DNA of 60,955 nt from Candidatus Avisuccinivibrio pullicola. GTDB taxonomy: Bacteria; Pseudomonadota; Gammaproteobacteria; Enterobacterales; Succinivibrionaceae. Below, piece by piece: positions 8,983 to 16,948 of this stretch. How positions within the stretch are numbered: position 1 is the stretch's first letter; every line of letters starts with the position of its first letter. The DNA is taken from the NCBI GenBank assembly GCA_018713485.1, contig DVOQ01000093.1, forward strand, positions 1 to 60,955, given 5' to 3'. Under the pieces are notes generated by a model. It saw nothing but the letters and a program-made list of their open reading frames with translations. It was not told the origin of the DNA and searched no databases. The translations under genes and the position numbers were made by a program.

Positions 8983-9627
8983 ATGGCTCTACCTGCCGAT
9001 CTTTCCGCCATTCTGTCCTTTCCCTATGTCATCTTTGACATGGACGGCACACTCCTTGACTCCGAGCCCAAACACGCCCTCGCCTGGAACGCCGTAGGGC
9101 ATAAGTACGGGCTTCCGGAGATCTCTCCTGCCTATTTGGCGCAGGTGGGCGGGATCCCCACCTTAGGGATCGCGAAAATGCTCTGTGAGGAGCACCACTT
9201 AAGCGTCGATCCGGCTCTCATCGCCAGGGATAAGATCAAGATGTACCTTGACGTGTACATGCATGAGGCGGAGTGTTTCCCTGGCATGGTGGAGCTGGTG
9301 AAAAAGTTCTCCGCTAAGGGCTCAAAAATCGCGGTGGCCACAGGTTCACAGCTGTTTGAGACCGAGCACCTTTTAAAGAAGTACGGAGTCTTCCCCTATC
9401 TTGCCACCATCGTCTCGGCCGATCAGGTGCAAAACGGCAAGCCCGCACCCGACACCTATCTTACGGCCATGGAGCGCATGGGCGGTACTCCGGATAAGAC
9501 CCTCGTCTTTGAGGACACCCCGATAGGCTTTAAGGGCGTGAAAGCCGCTGGCATGTCCCTGGTCAGGGTCAAGGGCGGAAAACTCTTAAGCGGGGTAATC
9601 GCCCCTGAGAACATCGTCCTTGCCTAA
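8983..9627 (+). CDS. HAD-superfamily phosphatase, YqaB-like
   Basis: This 214-residue HAD hydrolase resembles YqaB and beta-phosphoglucomutase-like sugar phosphatases. Motif I is VIFDMDGTLLDSEP, motif II lies in AVATGSQ, motif III around QNGKPAPDTYL and motif IV in VFEDTPIGFKGVKAAGM. The inserted cap domain (about residues 25-85) is the small helical type that selects sugar phosphates. The start at ATG 8983 is supported by GAGGT at 8972-8976, which lies within the end of the upstream deaminase gene. Substrate inferred: a small sugar phosphate such as fructose 1-phosphate, not proven. Confidence 0.88.
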   Translation: MALPADLSAILSFPYVIFDMDGTLLDSEPKHALAWNAVGHKYGLPEISPAYLAQVGGIPTLGIAKMLCEEHHLSVDPALIARDKIKMYLDVYMHEAECFPGMVELVKKFSAKGSKIAVATGSQLFETEHLLKKYGVFPYLATIVSADQVQNGKPAPDTYLTAMERMGGTPDKTLVFEDTPIGFKGVKAAGMSLVRVKGGKLLSGVIAPENIVLA

Positions 9628-9650
9628 AAATTACTCAGACTCAGGTATCA

Positions 9651-9676
9651 GGGGAGCTTAGCTCCCCCGTTTTTTG
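9651..9676 (+). terminator. Terminator after HAD gene, abutting the MATE start
   Basis: GGGGAGC-TTA-GCTCCCC is followed directly by CGTTTTTTG. It is a compact, strong intrinsic terminator ending only one or two bases before the ATG of the next gene at 9678. Confidence 0.85.
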
Positions 9677-9677
9677 T

Positions 9678-11054
9678 ATGGCTATGACTCAGTTTCAGGC
9701 TTTAAAAGAGATCCTGCGCCTTGCGCTGCCCATTTTAGTGGGCAATCTCTCCTACGCCCTTTTAGGGATTTCCGATACCGTCATGGCGGGGATGGCCGGC
9801 ACGGCCGATCTGGCCGGCGTGGCCGTGGGCGGTTCCTTCTTCTTTCCGGCCGCCATGTTCATGAACGGTCTCATGTCCACGCTGCAGCCGCAGATCTCGC
9901 GCCACCGCGGTGCAAACGCTTTCCATAAAATCCCCGGCACCCATCTTACCGCCGTCATCGTGACCGTGGGCTTCAGTCTCCTTCTGATGGCGCTGCTGCT
10001 CTTCTTAGCCCTCTGCGTCCTGAAACTGGACAGCGACGCACGCATGGATGAAACGGCCCGTATCTATGTCCTGGCCGTAGCCCTCGCCATGCCCTGCTCG
10101 GCCCTGTACTTTGCCTGCCGTGCCTACTGTGAGGCCATGGGCCACACCAGGGCCACGCTCTATTTCGGTTTCGTGGCTCTTTTCTACAACATCCCCTTAA
10201 ACTACATCTTTATCTTCGGGAAACTGGGAGCGCCTGCCCTCGGAGGCGCGGGCTGCGGCGTGGCGACCTTAATCTCCATCACCCTCTCGCTTATCACCTT
10301 TATTTTATATATCCGCGCCGTGCCCCTTCTCTATGAAAACTCGCTGCGCTTTGTCAAGTCCCTGCCCACCTTAAGGGAACTTAAGGACTTTACCCTGACC
10401 GCACTTCCTTTAGGGATCTCCGCCTCCGTGGAATGCTCGTGCTTTACCGTGATTGCCGTCCTGTTAAGTCCCTTAGGTCCCCTCGCGGTCTCATCGCATT
10501 CGGTGGCGATGTCCATCACCTCCTTTATCTTCAACCTGCCCTTATCCTTAGGTATCGCCACCTCGATTGCGGTGGGCTATAACATCGGCAAAAACGCCCT
10601 GCCCGCGCTGCGCGACACCATCCGCGCCGCCTACAAGCTCGCCTTCCTGGGAGCCTTCATCAATATCCTCATTCTCCTTACCCTGCGCCATACGCTTTGC
10701 TCTCTTTACACCGACGATGCCGCCGTAGCGGCCTTCGCCGCAGCCCTGCTTATCTATTCGGCCTTAAATCAGATCTCGGAAAACACGCAGACCGTGCAGG
10801 CCTTTATCCTGCGCGGTTTTAAGGACAGCGCCACCATTTTCAAATCCACGCTGCTCTCCTTCTACCTTATCGCGCTGCCTTTAGGCTTCACCCTCTGCTA
10901 CGGATATTTAGGCACAGCTTTCACAGGACCTGCCGGGTTCTGGGCAGGCATTTTCGCGGGACTTTCCTTCGCCGCGCTCTACTACCGCCGCCGCGTGCTC
11001 CATCACTACCGTGCCTTAAAGGCGCAGATCGCTAACACGGCCACGGGAGCGTAG
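9678..11054 (+). CDS. MATE-family efflux transporter
   Basis: This is a multidrug/toxic-compound exporter with 458 residues and about twelve membrane segments in two six-helix bundles. The N-terminal LRLALPILVGNLSYALLGISDTVMAG stretch (about residues 14-39) and the mid-protein repeat (KDFTLTALPLGISASVECSCF) are typical of DinF/NorM-like proteins. Cations drive drug efflux in this family. The ATG at 9678 (or 9684) lies right against the T tract of the preceding terminator and has no Shine-Dalgarno sequence in the normal window, which is unusual. The downstream unknown gene begins two bases after its stop codon. Confidence 0.88.
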   Translation: MAMTQFQALKEILRLALPILVGNLSYALLGISDTVMAGMAGTADLAGVAVGGSFFFPAAMFMNGLMSTLQPQISRHRGANAFHKIPGTHLTAVIVTVGFSLLLMALLLFLALCVLKLDSDARMDETARIYVLAVALAMPCSALYFACRAYCEAMGHTRATLYFGFVALFYNIPLNYIFIFGKLGAPALGGAGCGVATLISITLSLITFILYIRAVPLLYENSLRFVKSLPTLRELKDFTLTALPLGISASVECSCFTVIAVLLSPLGPLAVSSHSVAMSITSFIFNLPLSLGIATSIAVGYNIGKNALPALRDTIRAAYKLAFLGAFINILILLTLRHTLCSLYTDDAAVAAFAAALLIYSALNQISENTQTVQAFILRGFKDSATIFKSTLLSFYLIALPLGFTLCYGYLGTAFTGPAGFWAGIFAGLSFAALYYRRRVLHHYRALKAQIANTATGA

Positions 11055-11056
11055 GC

Positions 11057-12283
11057 ATGGACAGGCAGGCTCTCCCCTTAAACGCGCTCCTTCCTGCGTT
11101 AAAGCCTGAGGAGGAGATGCGCGTGCTGCGCTTTTTCACGCAGGCCCTGGAGCTCTGGGGACGGGAGAAGCTTTACGCCCATTTAAGGTGCCTTGCCATT
11201 GAAAATCAGGGAACACGGCCGCATCATACCTGCCTTAACAGCGCTCTGAATGCTCTGCTGACGCTGTATCTGTGTATAGAGATTTCTTCTTCGGAGTCTG
11301 ACAGTCAGGAGGGACTGAAGTCTCTTGAAAGTGCCGGGGGGCAGTACGCTCCTGAACTCTACGCGCTCACCGGACTTGCGTCCGCGCCATCCCTGAGTGC
11401 CGTCCTCAGGGCTCTTTCAGGTACGGAAAGCTGGCTGCAGCAGATTGAGGAGCGCAGGCAGCTGTACCGCAATCTTCTGGCACTGTCAGAAGATGACCTT
11501 GCCGGCGCGGACAGAGCTTTAAGCAGAGACTTAAAGAACCTTCATGCCGCTACTGCCTCATCTGATACCGCCCCCCGCCCGCTTAGCGCGCTCTATGACT
11601 GCTATCTGCACACCTGTCTCACCTCAGAGGGACTTATTCTGACCTCACGGCATGCCACGGAGGAGTTTTTAGCCGGCTTTAAAGACTCGGATCTGCCCCG
11701 TATCCTGCTCCTTGAGGACCCGGGGCGCAGTGCGGTCTACGCCGACGCCTCCCGCCTCTGTGACTCAGTCCTTACCTGTATGGAGAGGGCCGGCAGCGCG
11801 CGTAAGACCCTGAGGCTTCCCCCGGTAAGAGAGATGAATGTCACGCAGAAAACGCTGTCTCTCTGTCCGCTGTCTGCAAAGACCCCCTCAGGCTTTAAGA
11901 CCCTGCTCCTCCTTGAAGACCGTCTGCTCTCCAGGGGAGTGAAGAGAGCCCGGGGCTTAAGGCAGACCGCCCCCGCTCCCTCAGAGTCCCGCGCGGTCCC
12001 GCTTGCGGCAGCGCTTACTTCCCTTAACTGTGACGAGAGCGCTCTGTGCCCTCTAATGACGGCACTGTGCGCCTTCCTGGAGCTGCCTCTTACCCCGGCC
12101 GAACGCAGATCACTGCCCCCCACCGCCCCCCTGGTGACAGAGGGGGAGACTGAACTTCGCCTCCTTAAGTCGCTGTGCGCCGTCACCTCCCTAGTTAAGG
12201 AGAGGCTTAAAAGTAAGACACAGCCAATATCCCGGGAAGAGTATCTGCTTAAAGCCTACGCGGCCTTCTGGTTTGACTCCTAG
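11057..12283 (+). CDS. Unknown 408-residue protein coupled to MATE transporter
   Basis: I do not recognise this protein. It starts at ATG 11057, two bases after the MATE stop codon, so translational coupling is likely. It is soluble, leucine- and alanine-rich and probably mostly helical, with no signal peptide, membrane segment or known catalytic motif. Cysteines are scattered (about a dozen) without a metal-binding pattern. A serine-rich stretch (EISSSESDS) lies near residue 78. The reading frame is clean over 1.2 kb and its codon use matches the neighbourhood, which supports a real gene. Function unknown; the only clue is its position behind an exporter. Confidence 0.6.
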   Translation: MDRQALPLNALLPALKPEEEMRVLRFFTQALELWGREKLYAHLRCLAIENQGTRPHHTCLNSALNALLTLYLCIEISSSESDSQEGLKSLESAGGQYAPELYALTGLASAPSLSAVLRALSGTESWLQQIEERRQLYRNLLALSEDDLAGADRALSRDLKNLHAATASSDTAPRPLSALYDCYLHTCLTSEGLILTSRHATEEFLAGFKDSDLPRILLLEDPGRSAVYADASRLCDSVLTCMERAGSARKTLRLPPVREMNVTQKTLSLCPLSAKTPSGFKTLLLLEDRLLSRGVKRARGLRQTAPAPSESRAVPLAAALTSLNCDESALCPLMTALCAFLELPLTPAERRSLPPTAPLVTEGETELRLLKSLCAVTSLVKERLKSKTQPISREEYLLKAYAAFWFDS

Positions 12284-12444
12284 ACCGCCCCGCGCCTTCC
12301 CTGGCGCACGGTCTCATCCTTAATCCCTGCGCCTGTGCACTGACCGGGTACCGGGTCACTTTACGCAAGTCACTGCCTCACGGCATATGGGATCTCAGAT
12401 CAGAAAAAGTCCTCCTGACCTGAGAGCGACCTGGCATCCGCGGG

Positions 12445-13320
12445 CTAGGTTTCCTCGGTGAGCACGGGGAAGGAAGCCTCAGGGCGCGTATCAATGAGAT
12501 CGGAGTCATAGGCACGGCGCTCATCGGCGTTCACCGAGTCGATGGTGTCCATGTCATCGGGCGAGATCTCAAAGTGAAAGAGCCGTGAGTTCTCCTCAAT
12601 GCGCTCCGGGCGTACCGACTTGGGGATCACCGCCACGCCGCGCTGCAGATTCCAGCGCAGAATGAGCTGTGCGGGCGTGACCTTATAATAGGCCGCCAGC
12701 GAGGTTAGGCGCGGATCGTCAGTTAAGGTTCTGCCCATGCCGCCCAGGGGCGAATAGGCGGTGAGCACGATCCCCCGCTCGGTGCAGTACTTTAAGAGCT
12801 CATTTTCGGCATTGGCAGGGTGGCACTCGACCTGATTTATCTGGGGGCGCACCGTGGCCCCGGAGGCCTTAAGCTCCTTTAAGTGATGAATCTTGAAATT
12901 GGAGACGCCGATATTGCGCGTCAGTCCCTCCTGCTGAAGCTCCTCAAGCACGCGCCATGCCTTCTCAAAACCCTTAAAGGGCCAGTGCAGCAGATAGAGA
13001 TCGACGTAATCAAGGTCAAGGCGCTTTAATGACTCCTCCAGACCACGGCGCGGATTGTCCCAGTCACTGCGCCACAGCTTGGTGGTGACGAAGAACTCGG
13101 AGCGCCTGAGGCCGCTGTCCTTGAGGCCGCGGCCGACGCTCTTTTCATTGCAGTAGGCGCGGGCGGTGTCAAAGTGGCGGTAACCGTACTCGCAGGCGGT
13201 GCGCACGGCGTTGCGCGTGATCTCCCCTGAGGGGGCGCGGAAGACGCCTAAGCCCAGGACGGGGATGCGGTTGCCGTTATTGAGCTCAAAAGTGGAGTTA
13301 AGGGTTAAGTGCATGCTCAT
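12445..13320 (-). CDS. Aldo/keto reductase (2,5-diketogluconate reductase-like)
   Basis: This NADPH-dependent carbonyl reductase has 291 residues and the AKR (beta/alpha)8 barrel. Catalytic residues are visible: Asp and Tyr in HFDTARAYCNEKSVG, Lys in FFVTTKLWRSDW, His in LYLLHWPFKG. The cofactor loop IPKSVRPERIEEN is near the C-terminus. It resembles DkgA/DkgB-type enzymes that reduce aldehydes and keto sugars. ATG 13320 overlaps the dusA stop codon (TGATG), so the two genes are translationally coupled. The frame is open further upstream, but that part is inside dusA and has no family similarity. Confidence 0.9.
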   Translation of the reverse strand: MSMHLTLNSTFELNNGNRIPVLGLGVFRAPSGEITRNAVRTACEYGYRHFDTARAYCNEKSVGRGLKDSGLRRSEFFVTTKLWRSDWDNPRRGLEESLKRLDLDYVDLYLLHWPFKGFEKAWRVLEELQQEGLTRNIGVSNFKIHHLKELKASGATVRPQINQVECHPANAENELLKYCTERGIVLTAYSPLGGMGRTLTDDPRLTSLAAYYKVTPAQLILRWNLQRGVAVIPKSVRPERIEENSRLFHFEISPDDMDTIDSVNADERRAYDSDLIDTRPEASFPVLTEET

Positions 13321-14285
13321 CAGACGTGCTCCATCGCCTCGCGGGCGTCCAGTAAAATCTCGGGGGTGGTGCCTAAGGCGGTCATGTGATCGGAAAGATA
13401 GCGGCGAAAACGCCTCGCTCCCTTGACGCCCTGATAGAGGCCCATCAAGTGGCGGCACAGGTGATGCACGCTCTGCCCCTCGTCCTGCAGCATGTGGCCT
13501 AAGGCCACCATGCGCTCAAGTACCGTATCACGGTCCTGGATTTCCGTCTCCACGCCAAAGATCTCCTGATCCACGGAGGCAAGCAGGTAAGGATTGTCGA
13601 TAATGGCTCGCCCTAACATCACGCCGTCCACGTGGCGCAGATGCTCCTTACACTCCTCAAGGGTGAGGACACCGCCGTTAATGGTGAAGAAAACGTCGGG
13701 GAACATCGACTTCAGAACGTAGACCCTTGCATAATCAAGGGGCGGCACGGTACGGTTTTCCTTTGGCGAGAGACCGTTAAGCCACGCCTTGCGGGCGTGC
13801 AGGATGATGTCGCGGCAGCCGGCATCGTACAGGGCGCTCACGAGGGAAAGGGTATAGTCAAAGCTGTCCGCCTCATCCACGCCGATACGCGTCTTGACCG
13901 AGACGGGAATGGTGACGGCATCCTGCATGGCCGCAAACAGCTCCCCTAAACGCTTAGGATCCTTCATGAGGATCGCGCCGAAGGCCCCTGACTGCACCTT
14001 ATCAGAAGGGCAGCCGGCATTAAGATTGACAGCGCTGTAGCCGCGTTTTTCAGCCACTTTGCAGGCATAGGCGAGCTTTACGGGATCGTTGCCGCCTATC
14101 TGCAGGGTAAGGGGGAGCTCCTCATCCTTAAAGTCGATGAGGTGTTCCTTGCCGTGCACGATAGCGTCAGCGGCGATCATTTCGGTATAGAGCATCGCCC
14201 TTTGCGTCATGACGCGGACCATGCGCCTGAAAGTCGAGGAAGTGACATCCACCATGGGTGCCACGGAGAAAATACGGGGATCCAT
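13320..14285 (-). CDS. dusA: tRNA-dihydrouridine synthase A-type (DusA)
   Basis: This flavoenzyme reduces uridines in the tRNA D-loop (U20/U20a for DusA). It has 321 residues. The N-terminal FSVAPMVDVTSSTFRRMVR is the FMN-binding start of the TIM barrel. NLNAGCPSDKVQSGAFGAILM holds the catalytic Cys. KTRIGVDEADSFDYTL and the HARKAWLNGLSPKENRTVPPL region (which contains the DusA-specific motif) support DusA over DusB or DusC. GGVLTLEECKEHLRHVDGVMLGRA binds the phosphate. ATG 14285 was chosen because the family begins there. It lies 61 bases after the sugar-kinase pseudogene and overlaps the aldo/keto reductase gene. Confidence 0.92.
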   Translation of the reverse strand: MDPRIFSVAPMVDVTSSTFRRMVRVMTQRAMLYTEMIAADAIVHGKEHLIDFKDEELPLTLQIGGNDPVKLAYACKVAEKRGYSAVNLNAGCPSDKVQSGAFGAILMKDPKRLGELFAAMQDAVTIPVSVKTRIGVDEADSFDYTLSLVSALYDAGCRDIILHARKAWLNGLSPKENRTVPPLDYARVYVLKSMFPDVFFTINGGVLTLEECKEHLRHVDGVMLGRAIIDNPYLLASVDQEIFGVETEIQDRDTVLERMVALGHMLQDEGQSVHHLCRHLMGLYQGVKGARRFRRYLSDHMTALGTTPEILLDAREAMEHV

Positions 14286-14346
14286 GTGTTTTTTGCAATC
14301 CTTAGGTGATCCCCTCATTGTAACGGCAAAGCGCTTTAACTTAAAG

Positions 14347-15275
14347 TCAGGGATTGAGCCACGCCGCCCCGCGCACGCCTGAGGAGTCACCATAGCGCGC
14401 CTTCACGATGGGAGTGGAAAACTCGTGACCGAAAATATACGGCACTATAGCCTCAGGCAGGCGGGAATAGAGCTCATCCACGTTGGACATGCCTCCGCCT
14501 AGCACGATGACGTCGGGATCAAGGACATTGACCGTAGCCGCGATGGCGCGGGCAAGGCGCGACAGATAGGCCTCAAACGCCGCAACGGCCGTCAGATCTC
14601 CCCCAGAGCAAAGCTCCATGATTTGGGGTCCCTTAAGGGAGGGCCTCACCTCCCCTGAAGCAAGGAAGGCGTAGGCGCGCTCAAAGCCCGTCCCCGAGAC
14701 AAAAAGCTCCACGCAGTCTGAAAAGCCGCAGTAACACTGCATCTTAGAGATCATGGCCTTATCCTCCTCCGTCTGCCAGGGAAGGGAATTGTGGCCCCAC
14801 TCCCCGCCAAGGCCATGCCGTCCCTCCTGGGTCTTACCGTCAATGACAATGCCCGAGCCCGAACCCGTGCCGAGAATAAGCCCCCACACCACGCGATATC
14901 CCTGACCTGCCCCGTCAACGGCCTCGGAGAGGGCAAAACAGTTTGCGTCATTTTCAAGATATACGGGCCGGCCCTGAAGGGCCTGACTTAAATCCCGGCT
15001 CAGGTTCTGACCGTTAAGCCACGTCGAGTTGGCGTTTTTGATGCGCCCCGTCACGCCCGAGACTGAACCCGGGATGGCTATTCCCACGGAAGAGGCCTCA
15101 AAGTCAAGCTCCCTTTCCGCCCCCTCAAGGAGCTCCCTAATCGTGTCTAAAGTCGCCGCATAAGCTCCCCTGTCGTCGGCACCCGCTTTCTGTAGACGAT
15201 ATCCCCTCCTGCATCCAGCACCGCCACCTCGGTCTTGGTGCCGCCCAGATCGATTCCCGTTTTATACACCTGCAT
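14347..15275 (-). pseudogene. ROK-family sugar kinase (NagK/Mak-like), frameshifted
   Basis: The gene begins at ATG 15275 with MQVYKTGIDLGGTKTEVAVLD, the phosphate-binding start of ROK kinases. The frame breaks at a run of four C (15167-15170; G4 on the coding strand). Adding one G restores GAYAATLDTIRELLEGAER and then VGIAIPGSVSGVTGRIKNANS in frame. The total length, 929 bases, is one short of a multiple of three. The 3' part (about 246 codons, to 14347) keeps ENDANCF, the catalytic-Asp region, GTGSGSGIVIDG and a zinc motif (CYCGFSDCVE). Intact, it would phosphorylate N-acetylglucosamine or fructose/mannose. The break is either recent decay or a sequencing error. Confidence 0.85.
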
Positions 15276-15307
15276 AACCTGTACTTACAATGCCGCTTCA
15301 GATACGC

Positions 15308-15331
15308 AGAAGGGGGCCGCGGCCCCCTTCT
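15308..15331 (-). terminator. Perfect GC palindrome after SHMT-like gene
   Basis: AGAAGGGGGCCG / CGGCCCCCTTCT is a 24-base perfect palindrome 18 bases after the stop codon of the SHMT-like gene. There is only a short T-poor tail on either strand, so it is a hairpin and probable terminator rather than a textbook one. Confidence 0.55.
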
Positions 15332-15348
15332 AAAGTTTTCAAAAGTCC

Positions 15349-16707
15349 TTAATCGTCCTTTTTATCAGCCTTATTCTGCTTGCGTTCTGCGTATTTGCGC
15401 GACAGCAGCTGCAGACGGGAAGGATGCACCGAATCCTTAATGGTGGTGGAGTCGGAGGACATGATACTTAACTTGACGAGATTCTCTCGCACCTGTGCGG
15501 GCATCCAGTGATCGTAGAAGGTCGGCAGACCCACCGTGATCCTGGAGATCTGATCGAGGAGGATGCGTCCATTGGCCTCATAGGGATGAATGAGGAACTC
15601 GGCGATATTCTCGCCAATTTCGCGCATCTGCTTCGGAGTCGCGCCACGGGTGGTGGGCGCGAGCGTCGAGAAGCGGATCCCCTCGTATTTGACGTTGGGA
15701 TCCTGGGTGAGCAGCGTGCAGATCCTCACGAGAACGCCCGATTCGGCCAGCAGCTCCTGCGCGCCGCGGGCGGAGAGATTGCAGCTCTTGGCGTCCACGA
15801 TCACCTGATGGGATTCGGTGCCATTAGAGACAATCTTCAACCCTAATTTCTTAAAGCCCTCGGCCAGGGCTCTGGCGTTATCCACCACGCGCTGAGCGTA
15901 TTCCCTGTACACGGGATCACGCATTTCCTCGAGGCGGGCAGCGAGCGCCGCTAACTGCGCCGTCTGCAGGCCACTGTGACCTGCCGTCACCACCATGCGG
16001 TCAATGGCGTTAGCGAGCTCACTGGTGCAGAGAATGACCGACGCCTGGGGGCCCTGCATGGCACCGTGCGAGGTAAAGGTCACGACGTCAGCGTACGGCA
16101 CGGGAGAGGGCATGGATCCGCCGGCGATGAGACCCACGTTCTGAGAAATATCGCACCATAAGATGGCTCCGCAGGCCTTGGCGATCTTGGCAAAACGGGC
16201 GTAGTCAATGGCCTTGGGGTAATTAATCGGAGAGCAGATGATTAACTGCGGACGGCATTCCATGGCCTGCTTTTCGATAGCGTCCATGTCGAGCGTCTCG
16301 CTTTGAGGGTCGACGCCGAAATTGACGAAACGGTAAGCGAGGTTTTCGGAATTGCAGTGCTCTTTTTTGCGCAGATCAAGACTCATCACCACGTCGCCGC
16401 GATGCGTTAAGGCCTGGAAGACCACGCGCGAGGCTGCCTCGATGGTGATAGTGCGGATATTGGCGTGATCGGCCCCGAAAAGAGCGCAGATCCGCTTGGC
16501 CGCCAGTCCCTCTACTCCGGTCATGACCGCGTAATTGGAGATGCGCGTGGTGTTGACTAACACGCTGCCCATGATGGCCGCGGACAGCGGCGAGATACTG
16601 TTCTCGTCGGGAATGAAGGACAGCGACAGGTGCTGATGCTCCAGTTCCGTCTCGAAATAATTGTAGAGATCCGGGTCAAAACCGCGGATAACGTTGAGCG
16701 GGTTCAT
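15349..16707 (-). CDS. Serine hydroxymethyltransferase-like pseudoenzyme
   Basis: The 452-residue protein aligns along its length with GlyA (fold-type I PLP enzymes). It has ALFGADHANI, NFGVDPQSETLDMDAIE, PQLIICSPINYPKAIDYARFAKIA, SPVPYADVV, EYAQRVVDNARALAEGFKKLG and GIRFSTLAPTTRG (the substrate-carboxylate Arg is kept). The key PLP-lysine motif THKTLRGPRGG is replaced by SHGAMQGPQAS, so the Schiff-base Lys is Gly215. The DMAHIAGL strand reads DISQNVGL (Asp kept, His lost), and the YPGKRYYGG loop is deleted. It should not catalyse the serine-glycine reaction. A basic C-terminal tail (about 25 residues) is added. Real function unknown. ATG 16707 is preceded by a GGGAG-type SD. Confidence 0.8.
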   Translation of the reverse strand: MNPLNVIRGFDPDLYNYFETELEHQHLSLSFIPDENSISPLSAAIMGSVLVNTTRISNYAVMTGVEGLAAKRICALFGADHANIRTITIEAASRVVFQALTHRGDVVMSLDLRKKEHCNSENLAYRFVNFGVDPQSETLDMDAIEKQAMECRPQLIICSPINYPKAIDYARFAKIAKACGAILWCDISQNVGLIAGGSMPSPVPYADVVTFTSHGAMQGPQASVILCTSELANAIDRMVVTAGHSGLQTAQLAALAARLEEMRDPVYREYAQRVVDNARALAEGFKKLGLKIVSNGTESHQVIVDAKSCNLSARGAQELLAESGVLVRICTLLTQDPNVKYEGIRFSTLAPTTRGATPKQMREIGENIAEFLIHPYEANGRILLDQISRITVGLPTFYDHWMPAQVRENLVKLSIMSSDSTTIKDSVHPSRLQLLSRKYAERKQNKADKKDD

Positions 16708-16749
16708 GCTCTCCCCTCCCTCGCTGCAATGGTGGCTGATTTTTTAAAA

Positions 16750-16758
16750 ATTATAGCA
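16750..16758 (-). promoter_or_regulatory. Extended -10 promoter for the SHMT-like gene
   Basis: The minus strand reads TGCTATAAT, a perfect -10 with the TGn extension, 43 bases upstream of the start codon. No good -35 is seen at 16-18 bases, which an extended -10 can tolerate. Confidence 0.45.
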
Positions 16759-16894
16759 AAGACAAGGCTTAAGCCCCGTAAGTTTGATGCTGAAATTTTA
16801 CGTAAATCAAAGTTTTGTTAACTGAAAGGCGCTTTAGGGTACAGAGAACTCCTGAAGTTCCGGCACGCTCTGAAGCATTTCCCTGCAGCGGCAT

Positions 16895-16921
16895 AGGAAA
16901 GGGGAGTTTCCTCCCCTTCCT
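16895..16921 (-). terminator. Hairpin after SLC13 gene
   Basis: AGGAAAGGGGAG-TTTC-CTCCCCTTCCT forms an 11-bp stem with one bulged A, 28 bases after the SLC13 stop codon. There is no T tract, so terminator function is likely but not certain. Confidence 0.45.
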
Positions 16922-16948
16922 GACTGAACCTCTTATTGCCTGTGCCGC

